Origin: Hemerocallis citrina
Lineage: Eukaryota > Streptophyta > Magnoliopsida > Asparagales > Asphodelaceae
NCBI GenBank assembly: GCA_017893485.1
Contig: CM030360.1
Coordinates: 11,706,597-11,770,596, forward strand
Direction: 5' to 3'
DNA: 64,000 nt
Under the pieces are notes generated by a model that had not been told where the DNA came from, did not search any database, and was given only the letters and a program-made list of their open reading frames with translations. Shown in pieces: positions 45,454-56,879 of the stretch (positions are counted from its first letter, which is position 1; each line of letters begins with the position of its first letter). A program made the translations under genes and the position numbers.

Positions 45454-46178
45454 CTAGAGTATGAACAGTAAGGAGTGTCCTAATTTCAAAGTCACAAAGA
45501 CTGATTCAAATTTCTCAGTAGTATAATCGGTACACCTTGCTTTAATTCTAAACAATGATTTGCCAAACCCACTCATCTTAATTGTATTTAAAAATTTGGG
45601 CAGATGCATATCATACTCATTTGTACCATCTGGGGTGTGATCGACTGAATATGCATTCAAGTATTTGACCACCTGTCCATGAGCCACAAACAAAATACGG
45701 GAATTTATGGCATCAACTTCATCATTAGCAGGTGCTAGAATAGCACATTTTCAAGGAAGTCTGGGTCATTATATCTAGAGTCAATATTAGAATAAATTAA
45801 ATCTATCAAACTCTTTAGACCATCTGTATTTTTAATTAAAAGGCCATTTGGTATTTTATCCAATATTGTTCAGAACCTCCACTATTAGATACACCGGGAA
45901 TTTTACCTTCTCCAACATCTAAAATCCACTTCGCAAATTTCTCATGTTCATATCTACTAATCTGATCAAGTGAACTTCCCATCAGTCTCATGTTTTGCAT
46001 CAACTCATACACTTTACATGATGACCAAATATGTGACATTTGTAATGATGCAAATACAATACAGGCTCGTCCACCAACTAGGATGACATGCAAAAATCTG
46101 TCTGAAGTCCTCGCCGAGAACCACTTTTTTGCCAAATGCGTCATCAACAACACTTTCATTATTAAACTTCATTAGAGC
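45454..46178 (-). pseudogene. Helitron-type PIF1 helicase, C-terminal part
   Basis: In minus order: KKVVLGEDFRQIF next to the LTR insertion, then MSHIWSSCKVYELMQNMRLM and KFAKWILDVGEGKIP (about 46030-45890), and further on YDMHLPKFLNTIKMSGF (about 45640-45560). These are helicase motifs II-IV and the C-terminal region of the PIF1-like helicase in Helitron Rep/Hel proteins. Stops and frame changes are frequent. It continues 49601-50342 across the inserted LTR. Confidence 0.8.
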
Positions 46179-47756
46179 TGTAACACCCTGAATTCCAAAT
46201 AAGACCGAATTTGAAGTTCCACATGATTTTTACACATCACTTCATACAATTTTACATGGAACTTTAAAAACTTTTATTACATCAGATTTATATTTGTACA
46301 GCGGAAGCAATTTACAACATTTACATTAATGAAAGAAGCAAGACTTGAATCATTCTTTAAGCAGCATGCATACTTTAATCTTGTCAATCACTTTGTCCTG
46401 CATAGAAATTGTGGGCACGTCAGTTCATTCAACTGATGCTAGGATATAATACATCAATTTTCTCTTACTTAGAAAGCACACACTTGTCACAAAACAAAGC
46501 TACGGGGACTATCTTGTTGATGTCGTGTGTGAATGTGCACTTAGTCCTTAAATGCAATTATTTATATTACATGACACTAATGCGCACTTATTCGGATTTA
46601 TGCAACCCATACTACATAGGTCCGAGGGCAAGCCCTTGATCGCTCTTCATCTTGTAGGATTCAATCCCTCGCTATGACTTAAACTACTACAGTAACTACG
46701 GTAAGTATTCTAGGTGTTCTATGAGTTAGAGCCCATGTCCAGACATCCTGGAGAGAATCCTATGCACTGACACATGACTCATCATGCATGCATCTTGTGT
46801 ACAATTCACCTCCACCATGGACAAAGGCACCACCCGTAATCGCTAGACCACCTCACAAGCGTCGCCATCGGGACGATATCCTGGAGTAGTATTCACGCCC
46901 TAATCATGATGCATCATGAGGACATCCTGTGAACACTCTCACGCCGCCAATCCAATAGCCTTCGTACTCATATTTTTCTCTTACTTTAATCACATTTTCA
47001 CTATGTATCTAGTTCTTAATTATTTGAATTATGAATAAAATCAATTTCTTAGAGTTAGCACTCCCTCTATACCGGTTAATTCAATAACACAACCCAAACT
47101 TGGTCTTTTCATTTCCAAATCTTATCTCAAAAGGATTTATTCAAATGCCAGTATGGGACTTAGCTACACTCCAGTCTTTTATCTCATTTCATGTTCATAG
47201 AGTTGAGTATTCACACTCAAAATCTTTCTCATAATTCAACATGATTTCTATCTTATTTTTATGTATCAGTTTCATGCATAAGGTGACAATTTCAATTATT
47301 CATTTCATATTCATAATTTAATCTCCATAGAATTTCTTTATTTCTCATAATATCATTTCTTTCCATTATTCGGTTCAAAATCACATTTATCTATAATTAA
47401 ACTTTCCATGCATAAATTTGCACATTTTCATGAACAAAACCCATAATGAACCACACTTTAATTTCCCATGCAAAAAATCTCCTTTTAGAATTCACAAATA
47501 ATTTCTCTAGAATTCAAAGATATTTGTTACTTTTCTTTACACAAAATATCATTTCATTTAATCATTTCTTCTCACTTTTTGCCTCTAGATCTCATTTTAA
47601 TAGGGCAACTATTGTAGAAATATTTTCCATAAAGTCTAGATATTTTTATAACAATTGTAATATTTTTCTCTAGATTTTTAAATCCATAAAGCTCTTAAAA
47701 TTTAAAAAAAAAACAAAACAAAACAACAACAAAAAAATGTTTTAAGAAGTCAGAGC

Positions 47757-47839
47757 CAGGTTTCAAACTCATGACTCGAGACCAACCCACCCTACAGTAA
47801 ACATACTGTGGCGCAGCCAAAAGCCAAAAAGTCCAAGTG
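47757..47839 (-). other. tRNA-like module 1 in LTR A
   Basis: On the minus strand, CACTTGGACTTTTTGGC (box A-like) precedes GAGTTTGAAACCTGG (box B-like). The match to Pol III boxes is weaker than in LTR B. A second module follows ~170 bp away. Confidence 0.4.
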
Positions 47840-47927
47840 ACCACGGTGTGAAGTGGGCTCGGCTTTACATAACTCGACTTCTGGGTATTTGGGTTTTTAA
47901 AAAGAAATACGATTAAAAGGGCTCTGC

Positions 47928-48012
47928 CCAGTTTCGAACTCAAGACCAAAGACCAGTCAGGCGCAACAGTAAGCACTCTGTGGCGCCACCGAAGACCACT
48001 AAGTCCAAGTGA
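47928..48012 (-). other. tRNA-like module 2 in LTR A
   Basis: On the minus strand, TCACTTGGACTTAGTGGTC and GAGTTCGAAACTGG resemble box A and box B. Orientation and spacing relative to module 1 mirror LTR B. Confidence 0.45.
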
Positions 48013-48904
48013 CTAATCCGTTATGAAAATGAGCTGAGTTACTTATATTCGACTATCTGTTTATTACGAATTTTTCATAAATCAAGTGCCTATAGTTCTT
48101 TTCTTCTCTACTTTGCATTCAAAATTCCCAGAATATAATATTTATAAATTCACAGTATATCAGTAAATTAAAATTATTATTTTGATATAAAAACATGAAT
48201 TTTCCTCTCTACTTTGTATTTTAAGTCTACAATTTCTAAAATGAGAAAGACAACTATAGTTTCCTCATGATTTAGCACCACAATTTTCCATGAGTCTCAC
48301 TTTCTTACTTTGTTATTCTACAAGCATTTCTATAACACAATTTCTTTTTTTTTTCCATACTATTATTATATCAATATATTTTCCCATAATTCACATTAAT
48401 CAACTTAATCATACAAGCACATTTTTCTTAATCTAGCATGGCTCAAAACACACAACTCACGGTAGCATGATAATTTCTAAGATACTAATCACAATTTGCA
48501 TCAACTAACATTCAATTTATTAAGCATTAACATTATTTGTAATTTGTCTCTATTTAATCAACACATGGCTAATCTAATTGGTTTTTCTTATCAATTTCAT
48601 TAATTCAATTCCTAGCATGATGTCTAGAGTAGAAACTTGAGAAAATCACCCACCTTTTTGGAGAGAAACGAATAAAAACTCCTAAAAATCTCCTAGATCA
48701 CACGAACGAATCCTTCTCCTCCTAGATTGTGCCACCAAATTAACTTCTCCTCCTAGCTTGTTGGAAACACGAGCTCTTCTTGCTCCTATGATGTAGGCCG
48801 GCCCCCCTTGGAAGAGATGAACACACACACAAGCTCTCAATCTTTTAACTCACAATTACTCTCAATCTTTTTACTCACAATTTGTTCTTTTCTTTCTTTC
48901 TATC

Positions 48905-49078
48905 AATCATTTTTCAAGTGCAATTCATGAAGAGAATTGTGGGGGGGGGGGGGTATTTATACATTTTTTTAGGTGAAAAAGATGGCTAGGATCATTTTTC
49001 AAGTGCAATTCATGAAGAGAATTGTGGGGGGGGGGGGGGGGTATTTATACATTTTTTTAGGTGAAAAAGATGGCTAGG
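48905..49078 (-). promoter_or_regulatory. tandemly duplicated LTR core promoter (TATA plus poly-G/C)
   Basis: A ~88-bp segment occurs twice. Each copy holds, on the minus strand, ATGTATAAATACCCCC (TATA box) next to a C-run, followed by CACAATTCTCTTCATGAATTG. The duplication gives LTR A two core promoters. Confidence 0.65.
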
Positions 49079-49600
49079 ATTGATCCAAATGGTTATAGAT
49101 TAGGGACTAGGATGAGTAAGGGAGTTATAGTAACTACCCATGATGCAAAACCACTTCTCCAATACATCCACCCTCCCACTTTCTCTCTTGTCCATCCGGC
49201 CAACCACAAAGAAACCGCAAGCACGTGCTAGTGCAATGCACTTGCTACTCCAATCACCCCTAGTTACTAGTTTGTACATGATTAATTAATTTAATTGGTT
49301 ACAAGACTAGTCTACACTACAAGTCATGTTAATTAAAGAGGATTAAATTAATGGGCTCAAACTAATGGGCTAACAGTCCATGGGCTTCTAAATTAATTAA
49401 TTAATTAATTAGGGTGGGCTAGATAGAGACAAATAGGCCTAGGATTTAAATAGGCTTTCTAAATTAAAAGGTGAATAATTAAAACACTTGTTCATGAAGA
49501 ATAATTTTTAGAAAAAAATGTACAATAAATTTGCACGTGCAAAACACGTGGAATAAAACAAACTCCTATTTAATTATAATTGAAAATTTAGGATGTTACA

Positions 49601-50342
49601 AGATCATTGAAAGTACGATCAACGGCTTCAAATGCATGCTGATGCATCATTGGTGCCTCGTCCCAAATGAACAACTCTGCTTGTTGAATGAGTTGTGATA
49701 AATCATCCTGTTGAAAAATAGAACATGTCGAAGTTTCATGGACTTTTATAGGAATACGAAACCTGTAATGCACAATTTGACCTCTAGGCAATAACATAAC
49801 AGCTATTCAAGAAGAAGTAACGGTGAAGACTATTTTCCTTCCCTGTCGAAATCTTACAACTAATGTATTCTATAAAAATGTTTTTCTCGTACCGTCGCTA
49901 CCATGAACAAAGAAAACACCGCCTGCTGAAACAACATCTTCCAATATCTCAATTTTCTCATAAGTCAACTTATGGAATAATTCTTCAAACTTTCGTTTTA
50001 ACTCATCAATGTCATAACACAACTCATCACATAGATGTTGATTTTGAATGACATGTACATGTACATCCTCGAGAAATGGGAGTGATGGGGACTCTTTAAG
50101 AGACCCTCCATTTTGATTCAAAATGTTTTCAAATCTGAAATGGCCAAATTTTTCAACTGGTTTTCTGACAATTTTACACCAAAATCTGAAAATTCAGTCC
50201 TACATCTATGCACTATGTCATCTGACAAATTGCTCCAATGTTTGTTCCACGAATCAACCGGATTAGTTGGCCAAATAACATCAATATAGATCCAAAAGTG
50301 TTTATGAGCCGACAACTGAATGCGAAGGAAGATGCTTCAGTC
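49601..50342 (-). pseudogene. Helitron-type PIF1 helicase, N-terminal part
   Basis: In minus order: WPTNPVDSWNKHWSNLSDDI (about 50280-50220); ELCYDIDELKRKFEELFHKL; a Walker A-like GGVFFVHGSDGTRKTFL (about 49920-49870), in which the second-last Gly of GxxGxGKT is Arg; then PRGQIVHYRFRIPI and Walker B-like ELFIWDEAPMMHQHAFEAVD (about 49685-49625). It breaks at the LTR A insertion after FNDL. The Rep (HUH) domain is not seen. Confidence 0.85.
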
Positions 50343-51199
50343 AATGCCTGGAGCCATGTTGTCATCCTCCAATAACTCGAGTGCAGAACATGCAGACGGA
50401 TAATTATGAAAGGTCACTACATGCACAGTTCTTAAATCTGCATAGCTCTTCGCTCCACGTACCATGCACAACAACTTTCGTAAATAAAACCTCTATGTTG
50501 AAGCTAGAGGTGAATAGTATAAACTTCCAACTGCGAGACCAGTCTGTCTTCTTGACCACTTCTTATCTTCCTAATTCCATACCTTCGGATGGGTTGTTGT
50601 CTTGCTTACACCAGCATATAGAGTTGGTCATTGACGTTGATCACAAGAGCAGTATCTCGCACCAGAATATCACCTTAAGCTCCGAGCCCAAAAAAAAACA
50701 TCTGATTCCACCTATGCACTTCCGCTTTCGATGCCCCCACTGCCATCCCTACAATTAAAATGTTTCAGCTCATTCATACATTTCATTTGACAAGCTACGT
50801 GCATAAAGTATAAGAAAGAAAAAATTACTCGCTACTCCAGTGTATTCCGATGCCCCCACTGTCATCGAGAAGTCCCCGCTCTCAAACCCATCCATCGACG
50901 CGCTGCTCCAGTGGTGGCCCCTACCAGCCCCACTTTCGACGGCCCCACGTGCTGTTGTAACCCTAACCCATCGAAGAACGATGCATCAACGGAGAGGCTC
51001 CTCCCATGGTGGACCCCAGCTAGTGCCGATCAACAATGGTGGGGGACAACAGGCTTGGGTTCGTGAGCGGGCAAGAGCAAGTGAGAGAGTTTAGGGAAAT
51101 TTGGGAGGGGAAGGAAAGTTTAGGAAGACTTGGTGAGAGAGAGAGAACTTAGGGAGGGAGAATGAAATTTGAGGGAATTTAGAATGTAATTTCATCTAC
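50343..51199. other. no gene recognised; GC-rich stretch internal to a CACTA end
   Basis: 50830-51110 is GC-rich with short proline/alanine-rich frames. 51110-51190 has GAGAGAGAG and TTAGGGAGGGAG tracts. The layout parallels 16555-17200 next to the other CACTA end. No gene is supported. Confidence 0.4.
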
Positions 51200-51398
51200 T
51201 CTGGTGTTTTTTTGAGAAAAAAAAATGCCGGGATAACTACCACTATATTTTGGCATTTTTAAGAAACGCCGGTATAGAGGGGATGGTTCTCCCCCCCCCC
51301 CCCCTCCCCCACCCTCCCTTTGTACCGAGGTTCTACCCGGGCGTTTCTACACAAATGTCGGAATAGAAACGCCGAGGTAGAATGAATTTGTTGTAGTG
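51200..51398. mobile_element. CACTA transposon end with subterminal repeats
   Basis: Ends TTTGTTGTAGTG (51398), the complement of CACTACAACAAA. It carries ATGCCGGGATAACTAC, TTGGCATTTTTAAGAAACGCC and ATGTCGGAATAGAAACGCC subterminal motifs like those at 17200-17412. A C-run (51291-51304) lies inside. The other terminus was not found. Confidence 0.7.
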
Positions 51399-52774
51399 TT
51401 TGATTGATTTGAAACCAATCAAGATCCAACTCACGTGTTTTTTTTTTTGAAGGAAAAGGCGGAATATGGCCACCATGTTTCATTAATAAGAGCTTAACGA
51501 AACAAACCCATAGTACTAGGCCAGATTACAAACTACAGACATAAAATAAAACATACATGAAGCAACATGACCCGTACAAACAACAAATTCCTTCAACAAC
51601 CTTGGAGGGTGGGCCCACAAACAAGCTCGGTCTAGCAAAATTGTATGTACGTCTGTTTAGCTTCATACACTGCCTCCACGACACGTGCACACCCACCCGA
51701 AACAAGTCTGGCAGGATTTTAACACCTGCTGAGCTCTGCCTTCTCTTCGCTAGGGGACCCCATCTTTGGGCCCAAGCCCTTTAGACCAAATATTGACCAC
51801 CGCCGAGCTTAGTCTACTCGCTAGGGGGACTCCATCTTTGGTCCTAAGCCTCGCAGGCAGAGTTTTAACAACTGCCAAGCTCAGTTTACACCTCCAATCC
51901 ACCCATAATCTTGCAAAAATCACTCTCTCACCAATAACTGTAGTCAAGGAGAGAGTCGTGAAGAGGATACCTTCACCTCTCTCGCGACTCTCTCACGCCC
52001 TTGCTTTTTCCAGTGATTTCTCACAATATAGACAAACACCAACATAGAGTAGTGAGGAGCAACATCTTCACTCACCCACTCTCTCAATCAGAAAACTAAA
52101 ATAATACTCAGCTGATTGAAGTATCACCTTCTTTTCTCGCCACAACGGGCGATGGCGTTGGGCGTCAGCTTCCATTATGAGGGCGTAGTGGTGGTGGTGC
52201 CCCGTTGACTGGTGTAACACCCCGCAAAATTGGAAATTATAATTTTACCCTTGTGTGTTACACATGTATATTTTGTAGCGTATTTTCACTACATATTTTG
52301 ATTACCAACTATTCATGCAATTCCCATGTCGATTTTATCCTATTTGAGTCAATTAAATATAATATTTCAATCTCTGTATTTTTACGTGCTTTTTATGTGT
52401 TTCGATGCACGTATCAACTACATATTTTTCCATCGCTACGTGTGATATTTTTATGAGTATTGATTATTTATTTTTCGTGTTCAAACTCGTTTTATAAACG
52501 GAAGTTCATTTTTCTCCATTTTGATTAAAATGATTTTGTACGTGAAATGCACGTGTTTTCTACATATGTAGCAATTACGTCGTAAAATTAATAAATATAT
52601 TTTCTTATATTGTATTTTTATTATCTTTAACATTTTCCATTTAATAAAATCGATTTTTCGTATTTCGGTATTTTGAGTGCGATGTACGTGTTTTCGGTAA
52701 ACGTACTTAAGCACATTTGTTTTCAAAATAAATTTCGGAGTGTGTGTAACACCCCGTAGTTTTCAAAAAAAAAT

Positions 52775-52779
<5 letters not shown>

Positions 52780-52850
<71 letters not shown>
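52780..52850. repeat. (TA)n microsatellite in LTR B
   Basis: About 35 TA units immediately beside the MITE at 52851. Confidence 0.93.
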
Positions 52851-52852
<2 letters not shown>

Positions 52853-53021
52853 GAAAAGGGGTATGAGCAACTTGCTCATTTAGTAAATAAGCAATTGATG
52901 ATGTGGCATACATGTGATTGGAAAAGCCTTAAAATGGTTAGTTGTCCAATGTATCACATGCATGCCACATAATCAATTGCTCATTTACTAAATGTGCAAG
53001 TTACTCATATCCCTTTTACCC
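52851..53021. mobile_element. 171-bp MITE in a TA microsatellite
   Basis: Arms GGGAAAAGGGGTATGAGCAA and (reverse) GGGTAAAAGGGATATGAGTA pair for 50-70 bp, including CATTTAGTAAAT and AGCAATTGAT. TA repeats lie on both sides (52780-52850 and 53022-53036). Confidence 0.8.
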
Positions 53022-53412
53022 TATATATATATATATGTTAAAAAGTTGCTAAAAATGTATGTTGTTGGAAGTAAATATGTTGTTATGGTATTGTATGGAA
53101 GGAGGGGCCCACATGGAAAAATGAAAACTGCAAGCAAGCTTGCTTGGCTGTCATTTGATAGCTGTTCACTTTGTCAACATGCTACTGATGTGGCGAATGC
53201 CAGAGGGGCCACACCTGCAGGTAAAGGATTGTGATGTGATGTGTACTCAGGAGAGATAGTTGGGGGTTGAGAATTGTAGAGGTTGGGAGTTAGGAGAAGA
53301 GGTGGATTAGTGAAGAGTTGGGGGTTTTTAGGAGTTGAGAAAGTGAAGAGATGAAAATTAATTTGAATAATTTATTAGGTGTGTAATTTTGCAATTTGAA
53401 CCCTCAACTTGT

Positions 53413-53420
53413 CCTATAAA
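53413..53420 (+). promoter_or_regulatory. TATA box of LTR B
   Basis: CCTATAAATAGCAGCCTCC is a typical plant TATA context, about 1.2 kb into the LTR. It marks the U3/R boundary and the plus orientation. Confidence 0.7.
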
Positions 53421-54172
53421 TAGCAGCCTCCTCCTTCTCATTTCACACACCAAAAATAATCTAAACAATAGAAAGAAAAAGAAAAAGAGTAGAGTGTTCT
53501 TGCTTAGAGGAGTCTTGCTAGGAGAAGGAGTTGCTTTGGAGCTAGAAGGAGTGTTCCCTCTTTCTTTTCATTGTTCAAACTTCTAAAAGGTGGGTGTTCT
53601 CTTACTTTCTAATTGTAGAGAATGTGCATGCTAATGAAAATAAATGAGTAGTATAAATTTTGATTAGATAAACAATCCTATGCTTTGGATGTAAAGAAAG
53701 ATGCTATGATTACTAAATTAATCAACATTATGTAAATTGGTAATGAGAAGAGAAATGATTGATTAGTTTTGTCATGAATTAGTATGCATGAATGAAGAAA
53801 TAATAGATTTGTATGAAAAATGTTGGGAATATTCCCTTTGTTAAGCAAATGAATCCTATTAAAATAAACTTGATTATACTAAACTCAATTGATTGTTTAA
53901 GAAAGATATAATGTATTGCTTTTGATTTAAATTTGAAGTAGTGCAAATTCATGGTTTATTACGGAGAAGAAAATTGAGAGTTAGATTATTGTCTAAAGAA
54001 AATGGATTATAAAATCAATAAGTTACTGTTATAAAGTAGTCTCAGTCTATTTCTGTCAAATACAAGATTCGATCAAATTTGATGAATCGAGTTTTTGTAA
54101 AAAAAATAATAATAAAATAACAGAAGTTTGGACAAAAGCCACCAAAGTGACTTACATGCCGTTGGGCGCAAA

Positions 54173-54226
54173 TGGCCCAATGGTCGAGCGTGCGCTGTCT
54201 CTTGGTTTCACCCTGGATTCGAATCT
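54173..54226 (+). other. tRNA-like module 1 in LTR B
   Basis: TGGCCCAATGG (54173-54183) fits the Pol III box A consensus TRGYNNARNNG. GATTCGAATCT (54216-54226) is close to box B. Spacing is tRNA-like, but a full cloverleaf was not found. Confidence 0.5.
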
Positions 54227-54331
54227 TAGTATGCCCAAAAAATTTTCTTTTGTTTTAATTTTAAATGAACACAAGAACTGAGAGTGGATATAAGTGGCTT
54301 TCGGTGTGGAGTTTAGACACCAAAGTCCACT

Positions 54332-54391
54332 TGGACTAGTGGTTGGCGGGTGGTGCCTGGGCGTTGTGTGGTCGATCACGGGTTCGAAACC
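54332..54391 (+). other. tRNA-like module 2 in LTR B
   Basis: TGGACTAGTGG (box A-like, one mismatch) and GGTTCGAAACC (matches box B). It is ~160 bp from module 1 in the same orientation, as in LTR A. Confidence 0.5.
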
Positions 54392-56879
54392 CATGAGTGA
54401 CTTCTTTTTATTTTTGTGTGTTTTTAAAGAAATTTGATGGGTTCTAAAGCCTTTAAAATTGAAGAAAAATCCTAGTATTCTTATAAAGTAAAAAAGACAT
54501 TTGAGATAGAATGAGATTTTGTTCTTAAGTTAATTAATTATTTAATAGCATGATTTATCTCCTTAAAAGAAAAAGTAAAATTTTGAGATGAGAATTAATT
54601 CTCTTGATGGGATTATGCAGTGATGTTGAGTAAGAAATACTTGATTATTATATGTGCTCAAATTTGATAATGAGTTTTTGACTTAAGAATTAATTATTAA
54701 AGAATATGAGAATTATTGTTATGTGAATTGATTCTCTTGGAAAGATATTTTACTCTTAGTTCAAGAAATATTTTTGCGATGGTTGAGATATATCATATGA
54801 GATCAAATTGTTAATGAGTTTTGACAAAAATAAATTATTAAAGAGTATGAGATTTATTGTTGTGTGAAATGATTTTTCTTTTGAAAAGGTTATACTCTAA
54901 ATTTTGTTTAAGAAAGGTTAATGTGGTTGAGATATATTATATGTGCTTAAGTTGCTAAAGAGACTTAAAGTGATGAATTTATGTTCATGAAAAGAATTGT
55001 TGTTTTCAAAGATTATGAATGAATGAATCATGAGTGATGCAAAAATGAGACATTGATTAAGTTATGAATAAGTTAGAGATATGAAAATAATTAAGTTTAA
55101 GACATGGTTATTAAAGGGTTTGTGTACCCATGGATTCTTGTACATGAAAAAAATTGTGATTTAGAGTTAGTGAGACCTCGGGTACCGACACTATTGAATT
55201 GATAAGAGTTGAGATATAAATTGAGATATGGCCGTGGAGGTATCTCGTATTTTTTTTGTTGATTAAGTCCAGTAGGAGGTAAAACTAATTCTAGGATTGG
55301 AATTTATTCATGTCTTGAACTAAATAATTAGGCACATAAGTGAAGATGTAGTAAACCTGAGCAAACGTAAGTGAGGTGCTCTATATAGTAGGCGGTGGAT
55401 CTCCGTGGCTATAGACCCATTTGGTGGACTGAGGTTGCTCCGTGGGAGACGGGCTTTTATATTTAAATCCGGGACTATAAGGACGGGTCAGCGGTGGACT
55501 CCGAGATCTTGAGTAGTCGGGCGGATAGTTTGTCATACTCCAATGTATATACGTATACCGGGGCTAGAGGGTCACTTGCGAGATGATTCACACGATATAA
55601 TAGTCAGCGAGGCTGAGATCCTATCCGTGGAATGATCTAAACCCTGTCTTATTACTGGGTAGTTTTCATGGTGAGGGATCGAACCCTTTATTGAGGAGTA
55701 CATAGGCGCCTGCCCTAAGACCTATGTAGTATGGGATGCATAGAATCCGAATAAGTGTGCATTAGTGTCATCGTAGTATAAAATGTGTGTATTAAGCATT
55801 AAGGCATGACATACACTTACATGTTTAGCGTAGTCACAATTTAACACTTTATTGTTCATTCAATTTTTGTGGTTTGTTAAAGTAATGAGATCGTTATATG
55901 TACGACATAGAGAGGATAGTTGAGTATAACATTTTCGTCAGTTGTAAGTGACTGACGTGCCCACAGCTTGATATGCAGGTAATGGACTTTGCCATAAAGA
56001 TGTCATGATGCAGTTGATGATTTACATTGTTATAGTTGTACAAGTTGTATTTTTTCGCTGTGTAAATAAAGATGTAATGAACTCTGATGTATTATTGAAA
56101 AGTTTTAATTGCCTTGTAAAATTGTACGAAGTGAAGTAAAGATCCTATGAAATCTTGAATTCGGTCTTATTTGGAATTCGGGTCGTTACAACTGTGGTCA
56201 TCAGGTGAATGCTTCAACCTCTTTCTTCGGCTCTGCCATCATCACGAACCCCGACTTCTTCATACACGCAACCAACCCTCGAAATCCAAATCATAGCAGC
56301 AGATCGCCGTGATTGACCCCGAGAGTGTGGACATGGTGGCAGCGACGATGATGCTGTTTCCTACGCCGAAGAGGGGGTTGACGACTGCAGGGAAATAGCG
56401 GATTAGGGAGCGTCGTGGAGAACACCCGTTGCCGAAGAAGAGGAGTCTTAGCTGGCTGAATGGAGGCGCCGGCTAGATGAACGACACGCCTCCCGAGCTG
56501 GCACACCGCCTGCCATCGATCAGATCCGGAAGCTCTGGGGTTTTGGAGACGTTGTCGTCGGTTCTGGGGGACGTCGCCGCGAACTCCCCCTCCAGCCAAG
56601 CGTTGTCGCCGCGATATGGGAGCGTCTCTGGAAAGGATAGCGGTGGTTGTGACGGGGCATCGCCACGATGATCTCGCCATACGAGCTTCGTTGCGTGATC
56701 TGGGGAGCGTCGAAGGCGACAGATCAGGGGAGCCTCGTCGTCGTGTTCTCTCCAACGACTGGATGCGACTGGGCGGAGCATCGTCTAGAGTGGCGAGAGC
56801 ATTGTTCACCAAAAACCCTAGCCGCCGTTGGGGAGCATCGTTCACCAAAAACCCTAGTAGACGATCCAACTCACATGTT

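Larger units (their letters stand above)
46179..49600 (-). mobile_element. solo LTR A (3.4 kb), inserted in the helicase
   Basis: On the minus strand it starts TGTAACATCC (49600) and ends GGGTGTTACA (46179). Flanks AGAGC and AGATC are a 5-bp duplication with one mismatch. Removing the unit and one flank restores the helicase frame. It has no coding domains and no internal LTR boundary, so it is best read as a solo LTR of a long-LTR Ty3/gypsy family (Del/Tekay-like). Its ends and the internal block around 46600-46680 match element B (55670-55780) in reverse. Confidence 0.8.
52213..56189 (+). mobile_element. solo LTR B (4.0 kb)
   Basis: Starts TGTAACACCCCGCAAAATTGG-like at 52213 and ends GGGTCGTTACA at 56189. 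Flanks ACTGG and ACTGT fit a 5-bp duplication with one mismatch. It matches LTR A in opposite orientation, for example TTGAATTCGGTCTTATTTGG near the end and TATGTAGTATGGGATGCATA near 55725. It holds a TATA box (53413), two tRNA-like modules and a MITE in a TA microsatellite. No coding domains are present. Confidence 0.82.
51440..56862 (-). mobile_element. LINE-type retroposon (about 1.45 kb) split by solo LTR B
   Basis: Flanked by GATCCAACTCACGTGTT (51423-51439) and GATCCAACTCACATGTT (56863-56879), a 17-bp duplication with one mismatch. The poly(A) end is on the minus strand (T-run at 51440). The 3' half matches the retroposon at 11351-12060. The 5' part (56190-56862) is GC-rich, with a 42-bp duplication (TTCACCAAAAACCCTAG twice). 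It has a 192-aa minus open frame of low complexity that I do not accept as a gene. No reverse transcriptase is present, so it is non-autonomous. Confidence 0.82.

Noticed and set aside
54173..54391. Genuine tRNA genes
   Set aside because: A/B boxes are present, but acceptor and anticodon stems cannot be drawn convincingly, so they are listed only as tRNA-like modules.
56291..56869. 192-aa minus open frame, Arg/Pro-rich
   Set aside because: It lies in the GC-rich 5' part of a non-autonomous retroposon. It is low complexity with overlapping open frames on both strands and no domain.
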